From Balneolaceae bacterium (GTDB taxonomy: Bacteria > Bacteroidota > Rhodothermia > Balneolales > Balneolaceae): a stretch of DNA of 47,407 nt. Of the stretch, positions 1 to 8,022 are shown one piece after another. The translations under genes were made by a program, and so were the position numbers. The DNA is taken from the NCBI GenBank assembly GCA_007693745.1, contig REDA01000047.1, forward strand, positions 1-47,407. The letters are read 5' to 3'. The notes beneath the pieces were generated by a model, which searched no databases, had not been told where the DNA came from, and saw only the letters and a list, made by a program, of their open reading frames with translations. Every line of letters begins with the position of its first letter. The stretch's first letter is position 1.

Positions 1-55
1 TGTTGCCAACATACGCCCCTGAAACGCACGCGTCTACCAATTCCGCCACCCGGGC
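1..55 (-). tRNA. tRNA-Leu (CAG), 3' part beyond the window
   Basis: Read on the minus strand from 55, this begins with acceptor strand GCCCGGG, then TG, and the class II D-arm GGCGGAATTGGTAGACGCG typical of leucine tRNAs. The anticodon stem is TGCGT/GCGTA with loop TTCAGGG, so the anticodon is CAG. The long variable arm, T arm and 3' acceptor strand lie outside the window. A matching promoter lies upstream at 121-153. Confidence 0.9.
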
Positions 56-389
56 TCGGGTAGGCTTTTGAAAACCTGAAAAGTCTGTTGTGGTCTGTTT
101 TCTTCCACAGTTTTCAGATACAAAATATACCAAGCTTTTTATACTTGTTGCAATAAAAAGTTATCCGCATTTTTAAGGATTCAGCTGCTGCCTGATTCAT
201 GGCATTCCTGATGATTATCATGTTCTCAAGCCAGGGATGTTTTATATTCAGATGCAATGGCTCTCAATGATCAGTTTGTGGCCGCCGCATGGTTTTTTGT
301 ATCGGATGAATCTGGTCAAAACGGTATCTGATGTAATCGATCCGCCGGTTTTTTCTGCCTGAACACCTCTTATTTCAATTTTTTTTACT
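56..389. other. Intergenic region between tRNA-Leu and nagB
   Basis: Apart from the tRNA-Leu promoter at 121-153 I see no gene here. The last 30 bases before the nagB start are T-rich, as is common for leaders in this group. A near-match to a DnaA box (one mismatch) occurs at 161-169 but is isolated. Confidence 0.5.
121..153 (-). promoter_or_regulatory. Probable promoter of the tRNA-Leu gene
   Basis: On the minus strand TTGCAA (153-148) is followed by an 18-nt spacer and TATATTTTG (129-121), close to the Bacteroidota primary sigma consensus TAnnTTTG. The spacer ends in GCTTGG. The tRNA-Ser promoter in this window has the same layout: TTGCAA, 18 nt ending in GGTTGG, then TATATTT. The -10 box is about 66 nt before the tRNA 5' end, so a short leader would be processed away. 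Confidence 0.5.
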
Positions 390-2297
390 ATGACTCAACA
401 ATTTGACCACCCCGAAGTCAAGATTTTTGAAAAGATCGACACTACGATTTTCCCGGATGCCACATCCGCTTCGAAATGGGTTGCCGCGGAAATTGCCAAT
501 CTGATTCACGCCCGTAATCAAACCGGGCAGAATACCGTTCTGGGTCTCGCTACCGGCTCTACACCGCTTCAGGTCTATGCCGAACTGGTGCGTCTCCATA
601 AAACGGAAGGCCTCAGCTTCCGGCGGGTGATTACCTTTAATCTGGACGAATACTATCCGATGCAGCCGGAGGAGCTTCAGTCTTACGTCCGGTTTATGAA
701 TGAAAATCTTTTCGACCATATCGACATCCAACCGAAAAATATCCACATCCCGGACGGGACCCTCTCCAAAGAGAAGGTTTTTGAGTATTGCCGCGATTTT
801 GAACGGATGATTGACGATGCCGGTGGTCTGGATGTGCAGCTGCTGGGTATCGGGAGAACAGGTCATATAGGATTCAATGAACCGGGTTCTCTTGAGAAGA
901 CGCGTACCCGGCTTGTGACTCTGGACGACCTCACCCGGTCTGACGCCGCACCGGCTTTTTACGGAGAAGAGCATGTGCCTCGTCAGGCGATCACCATGGG
1001 GGTCGGCACCATCATGAGAGCTCATCGTATCTACCTGATGGCCTGGGGCAATGCCAAGGCTTCCGTGATCCGGGAAACGGTGGAGGGCGAAATCAGCGAG
1101 TATATCCCCGCAACCTATCTGCAAAACCACAAGCATGCCACTGTAATTCTGGATGAGTCGGCCGCTGTGGAACTCACCAGGAGAAAAACTCCCTGGCTGG
1201 TGGCTCCCTGTACATGGACCGAACGAATGGTGAAGAAAGCGGTGACCTGGCTCAGCCTGGAAACGAATAAACCGATTCTGAAACTTACGGATGAGGAGTA
1301 TAACCAGCACGGCATGAGCGATATCCTCACCGAATATGGACGCGCCTATCATGCGAACATTCACATTTTTAACGTGGTGCAGCACACCATTACGGGCTGG
1401 CCGGGTGGAAAACCGGATGCGGATGACTCCAAAAGGCCGGAACGGGCTGTTCCATTTCCGAAAAGGGTGCTGATCTTCTCACCACATCCCGCCGATGACA
1501 TGGTGTCGATGGGAGGTACGCTGATGCGATTGGTTGAGCATGGCCATGATGTCCATATCGCCTATCAGACATCCGGTAATATTGCCGTTTACGATGATGA
1601 AGCTCTCCGCTATGCCGACTTTGTTTCTCAATATGAGAACGGATCAGATTTGCAGGATCTCTATTCTGCACTTGCAGCACAAATGGCTGCCAGGGTGCCC
1701 GGCGATATCGACAGCCCTGAAATGCTGCAGCTGAAAACCAATATTCGCAAGGCTGAAGCACGATCCGCCTGCAGGTATTGCGGTATCCGTGATGAGAATG
1801 TCCATTTTCTCGAAATGCCTTTTTATGAGACCGGCAAACCGAGGAAAAATCCGCTTCAGGACGAGGATCTGGAATTGATCCGTAACCTGATTCAGATGGT
1901 GAAACCGCATCAGATTTACGCCGCCGGCGGTCTCTCGGATCCGCACGGTACCCACCGGATCTGCTGGGACGCCATCCAGACAGTTCTCTCGGAACTGAAG
2001 GAGGAGCCCTGGATGCCGGATTGCTATGTCTGGCTCTATCAGGGGGTTTGGCAGGATCTGGATCTGAGTGAAATGGATATGGCTGTGCCTCTGAGTCCGG
2101 ACGAACGCCTGAAGAAGCGCCGCGCTATTTTTAAACATGCCTCCCAAAAGGATCAGCCCAAATATCCCGGCACGATCAGCGGTGAATTCTGGAGCGCCGC
2201 AGATGAGAAGACCACACAGCATGCAAAGAATTACGACAGACTGGGGCTGGCTGAGTACGACTCTATCGAGGGCTTTACACGATGGATGGTACAGTAA
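390..2297 (+). CDS. nagB: Glucosamine-6-phosphate deaminase fused to a PIG-L/LmbE-type domain
   Basis: The N-terminal half (about residues 20-280) is a NagB sugar isomerase/deaminase that converts glucosamine-6-phosphate to fructose-6-phosphate and ammonia. It shows the phosphate-binding LGLATGSTP, the TFNLDEYYP acid motif, and GRTGHIGFNEPGS with active-site His159. The C-terminal half (about 355-600) is a PIG-L/LmbE domain, a zinc N-deacetylase fold, with FSPHPADDMVSMGGT and PHGTHR (His519, His522). This roughly 630-residue fusion is characteristic of Bacteroidota. In the deacetylase motif the family pattern is HPDD. Here it is HPAD (H366-P-A368-D369), so the zinc ligands H366 and D369 remain but the Asp expected to act as general base is Ala. 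The second domain may therefore be non-catalytic. The convergent GlmU-like gene and glmS catalyse later and opposing steps of amino-sugar metabolism. Confidence 0.93.
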   Translation: MTQQFDHPEVKIFEKIDTTIFPDATSASKWVAAEIANLIHARNQTGQNTVLGLATGSTPLQVYAELVRLHKTEGLSFRRVITFNLDEYYPMQPEELQSYVRFMNENLFDHIDIQPKNIHIPDGTLSKEKVFEYCRDFERMIDDAGGLDVQLLGIGRTGHIGFNEPGSLEKTRTRLVTLDDLTRSDAAPAFYGEEHVPRQAITMGVGTIMRAHRIYLMAWGNAKASVIRETVEGEISEYIPATYLQNHKHATVILDESAAVELTRRKTPWLVAPCTWTERMVKKAVTWLSLETNKPILKLTDEEYNQHGMSDILTEYGRAYHANIHIFNVVQHTITGWPGGKPDADDSKRPERAVPFPKRVLIFSPHPADDMVSMGGTLMRLVEHGHDVHIAYQTSGNIAVYDDEALRYADFVSQYENGSDLQDLYSALAAQMAARVPGDIDSPEMLQLKTNIRKAEARSACRYCGIRDENVHFLEMPFYETGKPRKNPLQDEDLELIRNLIQMVKPHQIYAAGGLSDPHGTHRICWDAIQTVLSELKEEPWMPDCYVWLYQGVWQDLDLSEMDMAVPLSPDERLKKRRAIFKHASQKDQPKYPGTISGEFWSAADEKTTQHAKNYDRLGLAEYDSIEGFTRWMVQ

Positions 2298-2450
2298 GGG
2301 AATGTTGTGGCCGCTGAGCCAAATCTGTTTTTCGGATCTTCAAACCGGATCCGGTCAGGTTTCGAAGCAGCAGGGTAGCGATTGTTCAACCCGGCATGGT
2401 GTTATGTGAGAAGGTATTTGCCCTTCCGGTAACGGCAGATTGTCCTCTGA

Positions 2451-3668
2451 TTAAAAATTTGTGGACCGGTAAATTGCTTTCATCATCCGCTTGTAGGACG
2501 GCGTAAGCGGTACATTTCGTCTTCCCATCATCCGTTCCATCGCTTCCATCGCTTTTTCGAAGTGATAGGGAACCGTATCGCTTCCGCTCACCCAGCTGAA
2601 TGAGGGAATGAATTTCGGCGGATAGGCATCTGAAAAAAGGTTGCAGCAAACCCCGCATACGGTTCCGGTGTTGAGCATGGAATTGATACCGGTTTTACTG
2701 TGATCGCCCATAACCGTGCCGGCAAACTGCTGCCCGCTGTCGTACATCTTTTTCCGCTTCCAGTCGTACACTTTCACTGTTCCGTAGTTATTTTTCAGGT
2801 TGGAAGTGTTGGTGTCGGCACCCAGGTTGCACCACTGGCCAAAAACAGAGTTCCCTGTATATCCGTCGTGCGACTTGTTGGAGTAAGAGTGAAAGATCAC
2901 ATTGGCAATCTCGCCACCTACTTTGCAAACCGGCCCTATGGTTGTCTCTTCATATATTTTGGCACCCATTTTCACGACAGAGTGCTCACATACCGCCGAT
3001 GGGCCGCGAACAACGGAATTGGCCATGATTTGTGCTCCTTTTCCGATATAAATGGGACCGTTTTCTGCGTAGAGAAGTGCACCGGGCTCAATCATGGCTC
3101 CCTCTTCAATGTAGATGTTCTCTGGTCTCACCAGCAGTGCATGGGGAAAGCGCGCCGGTTCAGTAACCGGATCCGGTTTCATCAGCTTAATGTCGGCTTC
3201 AATCTGCCGGCCATTGTGCCGGAAGAGCTCCCAGCTGTTCTTCAGGAGTGTAAATTCAGAGTTTTTAATCTGAATCTGATCAATTTCCCCCGGTTCAATA
3301 CCGGTTAAGATCCATTTTTTATGCAACTCCTGACTGATTTTGCAGGCTATCAGCTGATCTTCAAACAGGAGTCCCTGACCCGGGGAAAGCTTCATTACCC
3401 TTTCGGCGAGATCTGGCGTTGGAATAAAACGCGGATTGATCCGGATTACCGGATGGGTTTCATTTTCAAATTCCGGTTCTTTGAAAACCCCCTTTAAATG
3501 GCCGCGAAGAATCGAGTGTACAGTTCCGGATTCCAGTTTCAGTGAGTTTTCCCATTTCTGGCCAAGAGTGAGTATTCCAACCCTCAGATCGTGCAGCGGA
3601 CGTGTAAGAGTGAGCGGGTGAAAGCTTTCCAGATAGTGATCTTCAAAAAAACAGAATTCCTGTTTCAT
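2451..3668 (-). CDS. GlmU-like sugar-nucleotidyl/acetyltransferase, Bacteroidetes type
   Basis: This 405-residue protein resembles the alternative GlmU family of Bacteroidetes, thought to supply UDP-N-acetylglucosamine for peptidoglycan. The N-terminus carries the family signature (FFEDHYLESFHPLTLTRP, then DLRVGI), replacing the classic GlmU pyrophosphorylase motif. The second half (about 185-350) contains hexapeptide-type segments such as GAMIEPGALLYAENGPIYIG and MANSVVRGPSAVCEHSVVKM, consistent with a left-handed beta-helix acyltransferase fold. It is divergent from glmS with 78 bp between the starts and convergent with the nagB fusion, so three amino-sugar genes are adjacent. Assignment is by family resemblance; activity on glucosamine-1-phosphate is inferred from context. 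Confidence 0.82.
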   Translation of the reverse strand: MKQEFCFFEDHYLESFHPLTLTRPLHDLRVGILTLGQKWENSLKLESGTVHSILRGHLKGVFKEPEFENETHPVIRINPRFIPTPDLAERVMKLSPGQGLLFEDQLIACKISQELHKKWILTGIEPGEIDQIQIKNSEFTLLKNSWELFRHNGRQIEADIKLMKPDPVTEPARFPHALLVRPENIYIEEGAMIEPGALLYAENGPIYIGKGAQIMANSVVRGPSAVCEHSVVKMGAKIYEETTIGPVCKVGGEIANVIFHSYSNKSHDGYTGNSVFGQWCNLGADTNTSNLKNNYGTVKVYDWKRKKMYDSGQQFAGTVMGDHSKTGINSMLNTGTVCGVCCNLFSDAYPPKFIPSFSWVSGSDTVPYHFEKAMEAMERMMGRRNVPLTPSYKRMMKAIYRSTNF

Positions 3669-3682
3669 GGATTTTTTTATTA

Positions 3683-3712
3683 TTTGATTTATTGCTGTAT
3701 TCCTTACATTTA
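3683..3712 (+). promoter_or_regulatory. Possible glmS promoter
   Basis: TTTG at 3683-3686 is followed by 18 nt and TACATTTA (3705-3712), close to the Bacteroidota TTTG/TAnnTTTG arrangement, about 35 nt before the glmS start. The region is only 78 bp long and must also hold the promoter for the divergent GlmU-like gene. No glmS ribozyme fits here. Confidence 0.35.
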
Positions 3713-3746
3713 GTCACGAAAAAATAGTGATAAAATCTAACATTTT

Positions 3747-5588
3747 ATGTGTGGAATTGTAGGATATATCGGGGAAAGAAGTGCATCTGACGTTTTGATC
3801 AAAGGGCTGAAACGTCTCGAATACAGAGGGTATGATTCGGCAGGGGTGGCCGTAATGAACGGTAAGATGCTCTGCAGCAAAGGGAAGGGAAAAGTCTCAA
3901 ACCTCGAAAAGACACTGAAGAAGAATAAGATTGAGGGGTTCCTTGGAATTGGCCACACCCGGTGGGCAACACATGGAGAGCCGAATGATGTTAACTCTCA
4001 TCCGCACCTGAGTGAAAGCGGAAAGATTGCGGTAGTCCATAATGGAATTATTGAGAACTATACCACCCTGAAAAAAAATCTGATCGAGCGTGGCAGAACC
4101 TTCCAGAGCCAGACAGATACAGAGGTGATCGCTCAGCTGATCGAGGAGATCTATACGACCTCAGCTGATATTACGTTCGACAGAGCCATCCGCCTGGCAC
4201 TGAAGCAGATTGTGGGCACCTATGGCCTCGCCATCCTGAACAGTGAAACACCGGATCGCATCTTTATCGCACGAAAAGGATCTCCTCTGCTCCTGGGGAT
4301 CGGAGATAATGAGATGTTTGTCGCTTCGGATGCTTCTCCCATTGTGGAGTACACAAACAAGGTGGTCTATCTGGATGATGGTGAGATGGCCATTGTAACG
4401 CAGGACAGTTACAGGGTGAAAACGATTGATGATTTTCCGCTTACCAAGGAGGTTCATGAACTGGCAATGAGTCTGGACGCCATCGAAAAAGCCGGCTATC
4501 CCCATTTTATGCTGAAGGAAATTTTTGAACAACCCCGGTCCGTGGCAGACTGCATGCGCGGGCGCCTGAACCATGAAGAGGGGACTATTCTTCTGGGTGG
4601 GATTGAAGATGTGATGGACCATCTTGTGAAGGCCCGGCGTATTGTGATCGCTGCCTGCGGCACAAGCTGGCACTCCGCACTAGTTGGCGAATATCTGTTT
4701 GAACAGCTTGCCAAGACACCCGTGGAGGTTGAATATGCATCCGAGTTTCGATACAGGGATCCGCTGATCGGTGAAGGAGATGTGCTTCTGGTGATTTCCC
4801 AAAGCGGAGAAACAGCCGATACACTGGCCGCACTGCGTGAAGCGAAGAAGAGGGGAGCCCTGGTTCTCGGGATCTGCAACGTGGTGGGATCCACCATCTC
4901 AAGGGAGACCGATGCAGGAGTGTTTACGCATGCGGGACCCGAAATCGGGGTCGCATCCACCAAAGCGTTTACGGCTCAGGTGGTGGTACTGATTATGATG
5001 GCTCTCGAACTCGGAGAACGCAAGGGTATTCTGGGGCAGAAGGAGATGAAGAGATACCTTACGGAACTGATGCGGATTCCCTCTAAAATTGAATACATTC
5101 TGGAGCATAGCGATGAGGCGATTCAGAAAATGGCCGGACTCTTTACTTATGCACCTAATTTTCTCTACCTGGGCAGAAGTTTTAATTTCCCGGTGGCTCT
5201 TGAGGGAGCGCTTAAACTGAAAGAGATCTCCTATATCCATGCCGAGGGGTATCCTGCGGCCGAAATGAAACACGGACCCATCGCACTGATTGATGAGATG
5301 ATGCCCGTTGTGGTAATTGCCGCCACAGATCATACCAACGACAAGATGATCTCCAATATCCAGGAGGTGAAAGCGAGAAAAGGAAGAATCATCTCCATTA
5401 TGAATGATGACAATCCGGAAGTAAAGGAACTTTCTGAGTTTCATATCTCCATTCCATCTACCATCGACTGCTTTTCACCACTGCTCACGGTGATTCCGCT
5501 GCAGCTTCTTTCATACTATATTGCGGTGAACAGGGGATGCAATGTGGATCAGCCGCGGAACCTTGCCAAGAGCGTTACTGTTGAGTGA
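3747..5588 (+). CDS. glmS: Glutamine-fructose-6-phosphate aminotransferase (isomerizing)
   Basis: GlmS makes glucosamine-6-phosphate from fructose-6-phosphate and glutamine, the first committed step to UDP-GlcNAc. The protein begins MCGIVGYIG, so Cys2 is the class II amidotransferase nucleophile after Met removal. The glutaminase domain (about 1-230) includes GHTRWATHGEP and HNGIIENY. Two SIS domains follow, with CGTSWHSALVGEY, SQSGETADT and ASTKAFTAQ. It ends in the canonical KSVTVE tail. At 613 residues it is full length. The enzyme opposes the NagB deaminase encoded nearby. Confidence 0.97.
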   Translation: MCGIVGYIGERSASDVLIKGLKRLEYRGYDSAGVAVMNGKMLCSKGKGKVSNLEKTLKKNKIEGFLGIGHTRWATHGEPNDVNSHPHLSESGKIAVVHNGIIENYTTLKKNLIERGRTFQSQTDTEVIAQLIEEIYTTSADITFDRAIRLALKQIVGTYGLAILNSETPDRIFIARKGSPLLLGIGDNEMFVASDASPIVEYTNKVVYLDDGEMAIVTQDSYRVKTIDDFPLTKEVHELAMSLDAIEKAGYPHFMLKEIFEQPRSVADCMRGRLNHEEGTILLGGIEDVMDHLVKARRIVIAACGTSWHSALVGEYLFEQLAKTPVEVEYASEFRYRDPLIGEGDVLLVISQSGETADTLAALREAKKRGALVLGICNVVGSTISRETDAGVFTHAGPEIGVASTKAFTAQVVVLIMMALELGERKGILGQKEMKRYLTELMRIPSKIEYILEHSDEAIQKMAGLFTYAPNFLYLGRSFNFPVALEGALKLKEISYIHAEGYPAAEMKHGPIALIDEMMPVVVIAATDHTNDKMISNIQEVKARKGRIISIMNDDNPEVKELSEFHISIPSTIDCFSPLLTVIPLQLLSYYIAVNRGCNVDQPRNLAKSVTVE

Positions 5589-5746
5589 GTGTAGTGATTG
5601 TCTCCGGGCAGAACAGTCAGGCATGGAATTTAAATCGGGACCCTGGTTTGGTTGTTACCTGGTTCAATTTGGATGTATGTGGTTTACAATGATTGGGTTG
5701 ACGATGATTTTTCACACAGAAAACAGACGTTGAGGTTTTTAGCAAA

Positions 5747-5995
5747 ATGGAAAAAACGTACGATATATTTGGAATGCACTGCGCCGGGTGTGTGAACAGC
5801 GTAGAAAGATTGCTCACTTCGGTTGAAGGGGTGTCTAAAGCTTCGGTGCACCTTACAACCGAAAAAGCGGTGGTTGAATTTGAATCTGAGGAGAGTCCGG
5901 TGGATGATAACGTGCTGATAGAGGCCGTTTCCAAAGCAGGCTTTGAACTGGTTCCTGCGCCAAAAAAAAAAGGACAGGAGAAGCTGAACGGCTAA
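5747..5995 (+). CDS. copZ: Heavy-metal-associated (HMA) copper chaperone-like domain; N-terminal frame of CopA
   Basis: An 82-residue HMA domain with GMHCAGC (Cys12, Cys15), the CxxC Cu(I)-binding motif. On its own it would be a CopZ-size cytosolic copper chaperone. However, the stop at 5993 lies in the middle of what would be the linker to the ATPase. In the -1 frame, from the A run at 5962-5971, the reading continues without interruption through a charged, Arg/Lys/Glu-rich linker into the P-type ATPase. The frame change would yield a 758-residue protein, the normal size for a CopA with one HMA domain. I therefore read this as the first part of a copA gene that can also terminate early. An indel in the genome or a base-calling error in the A run is the alternative. 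Confidence 0.85.
   Translation: MEKTYDIFGMHCAGCVNSVERLLTSVEGVSKASVHLTTEKAVVEFESEESPVDDNVLIEAVSKAGFELVPAPKKKGQEKLNG
5962..5971 (+). promoter_or_regulatory. A10 run: candidate -1 frameshift or transcriptional slippage site
   Basis: Ten consecutive A residues follow CC and precede GG. In the HMA frame they read (cc)A AAA AAA AAA, so a heptamer of the A_AAA_AAA type is available for tandem tRNA-Lys slippage by -1. The ATPase frame is open from 5947 and the HMA frame ends at 5995, so the switch must occur within 5947-5995, and the A run is the obvious place. I do not see a strong downstream stem-loop. A GGACAGGAG purine tract follows the run. Confidence 0.5.
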
Positions 5996-6045
5996 AGGAG
6001 AAGAGAGAGCGGGAGGAGAAAAAACTCGCGGATGCAAGAGGTAAA

Positions 6046-8022
6046 ATGATTCTCAGCTGGGCGGTTACATTGCCCCTGATGATCTGGATGTTCCTGGAGA
6101 TGGTGCTGGGGCTGCACATGATGTCACACCTCGTTATGGAACTGGCTATGGTAGCGGGCGCTTCCTATGTGATTTTCCGGCCGGGGCGTGAAACACTTCT
6201 TAGTGCCGCACGGTCGGCCCGTGTCTGGATACCTAACATGGATGTACTGATCGCACTTGGTACGCTCGCTTCACTTCTCACCGGACTGGCAGCACTCGGG
6301 TATGAATTAGGGTTACTTCAATCTCCTTTTTACAGTTTTGCCGGTATTGCAGCGATGATCATGGCGTTTCATCTCACAGGACGCTATGTGGAAACGAAGG
6401 CGCGCGGCCGCGCTTCCGAAGCGATCACACGGCTGCTGACCCTGGAAGCTGCCACGGCCACACTGATTGTAAACGGTATCGAGAAATCGGTGCCTGCAGA
6501 TGAACTGAGGAAAGGGGATGTGATGATCATCCGGACGGGAGAAACCGTGCCTGCGGATGGTGTGGTGGTGGACGGGAAAGGTTCCCTGGATGAAGCGATG
6601 ATTACCGGAGAGCCAATGCCGGTAACCCGTACAGTCGGGGATCCTGTAGTGGGTGGTACCATCAACAGAGAGGGATTTCTGAGGGTGAAGGTAACCGTAA
6701 CGGGAGAAGATACCTTCCTGAGCAGGGTTATCCGGCTGGTGGAAGAAGCTCAGGGGTCCAAAGTACCCATACAGGATGTCGCTGATAAGGTGACAGCTGT
6801 TTTTGTTCCCGTGATCTTGCTGCTTTCACTGGCTACCTTTCTTGCCTGGTTGCTCTTGCCGGCACTTCTCAATCCTCTGCTCGATTTTGCAGAGGGATTT
6901 ATTCCGTGGATCGTAACGGATCTCAATCCGGTGGGCCAGGCGTTTTTTGCAGCACTCGCCGTTCTGGTGATTGCCTGCCCCTGCGCTCTGGGACTGGCAA
7001 CCCCGACCGCCCTCATGGTCGGATCCGGACTGGGTGCGGAAAATGGAATTCTGATTCGCAGGGGAGAGGCTATTCAGCGACTGCAGGAGGCTACAGTACT
7101 TGTTTTTGATAAAACCGGAACACTGACTCAGGGTAAGCCGGAAGTTGCGGAATGGGTACAGATCGATGGGGAAGAAGCTGAAATCAAAACACTTGTGGGA
7201 TCCCTCGAAAAGCAGTCAGAACATCCGGTAAGCCTCGCCATCACCGAGTTTGTAAAGGCAGAATTGACAGAGGATGTCAGGGATTTTGAGACCTATACAG
7301 GTATGGGCGTATGCGGTATGGTTGGTGATCGCCGTATCGTGGCGGGGAACCTTGATCTGATGGATCATTTTTCCATACCCGCAGAGGGTGAAGCCGGCCG
7401 GAAAGCCGCTGAAATGCTGCAAAAGGGTTACACCACCATTTTTATCGCATCTGATGGCAGGATCTCTGCTGTTGCCGGTCTTACCGATCAGATTAAGGAT
7501 GGTACAGCGGAGATGATTCAAAGAGTGAAGATGATGGGCTACAGGACGATCATGCTCACAGGAGATCAGGAAAAGTCGGCCAGACTGATTGCGGATCAGA
7601 TCGGGATTGAGCAGGTGATTGCCGGAGTAAAACCGGACCAGAAATCGGAAGTCATTACCGGCCTGCAAAAAAGGGGAGAAGTGGTTGTGATGATAGGCGA
7701 CGGTGTGAATGACGCCCCTGCACTCTCAGCCGCAGACGTAGGGATTGCCATGGGTACCGGGACGGATATTGCGATAGAAGCCGGGAGCGTGATCCTTGTG
7801 GATGGTCATCCGAATGGTCTGGTGAGGGCGCTCAATCTGAGCCGGGAAACATTCCGGAAAATCAGACAAAACCTTTTCTGGGCTTTTTTCTACAATGTTG
7901 TGATGATTCCTGTAGCAGTGATTGGATGGATGCACCCGGTACTGGCAGAAGCTGCCATGGCCTTTAGCTCCGTTAATGTCGTGGGAAATTCACGCCGGCT
8001 GAGCCATAAAAAGCTCGATTAA
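6046..8022 (+). CDS. copA: Cu(I)-translocating P1B-type ATPase CopA (membrane and catalytic part)
   Basis: This P1B-type ATPase exports Cu(I) across the inner membrane. The listed part, 658 residues from the first ATG, starts just before the first transmembrane helix. Visible motifs are actuator TGE (187-189), CPC (311-313) in the ion-path helix, phosphorylated Asp355 in DKTGT, SEHPVS, and hinge GDGVND (551-556). YN in FFYNVVMIP and MAFSS near the C-terminus are Cu(I)-type (P1B-1) signatures. No ATG, GTG or TTG lies in this frame between 5947 and 6046, yet the frame codes for a plausible charged linker upstream, so the natural full-length product probably starts at 5747 and reaches this frame by a -1 shift. 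Separate initiation at 6046 is possible (AGAGG lies shortly before it) and would give an ATPase without a metal-binding domain. Confidence 0.93.
   Translation: MILSWAVTLPLMIWMFLEMVLGLHMMSHLVMELAMVAGASYVIFRPGRETLLSAARSARVWIPNMDVLIALGTLASLLTGLAALGYELGLLQSPFYSFAGIAAMIMAFHLTGRYVETKARGRASEAITRLLTLEAATATLIVNGIEKSVPADELRKGDVMIIRTGETVPADGVVVDGKGSLDEAMITGEPMPVTRTVGDPVVGGTINREGFLRVKVTVTGEDTFLSRVIRLVEEAQGSKVPIQDVADKVTAVFVPVILLLSLATFLAWLLLPALLNPLLDFAEGFIPWIVTDLNPVGQAFFAALAVLVIACPCALGLATPTALMVGSGLGAENGILIRRGEAIQRLQEATVLVFDKTGTLTQGKPEVAEWVQIDGEEAEIKTLVGSLEKQSEHPVSLAITEFVKAELTEDVRDFETYTGMGVCGMVGDRRIVAGNLDLMDHFSIPAEGEAGRKAAEMLQKGYTTIFIASDGRISAVAGLTDQIKDGTAEMIQRVKMMGYRTIMLTGDQEKSARLIADQIGIEQVIAGVKPDQKSEVITGLQKRGEVVVMIGDGVNDAPALSAADVGIAMGTGTDIAIEAGSVILVDGHPNGLVRALNLSRETFRKIRQNLFWAFFYNVVMIPVAVIGWMHPVLAEAAMAFSSVNVVGNSRRLSHKKLD

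Noticed and set aside
375-1385. A 336-codon open frame on the minus strand across nagB
   Set aside because: It lies fully antisense to a clear NagB coding region, has no recognisable domain and looks like a composition effect.
3669-3746. glmS ribozyme or other leader riboswitch upstream of glmS
   Set aside because: The divergent gap is only 78 bp and AT-rich, too short and without the conserved core.
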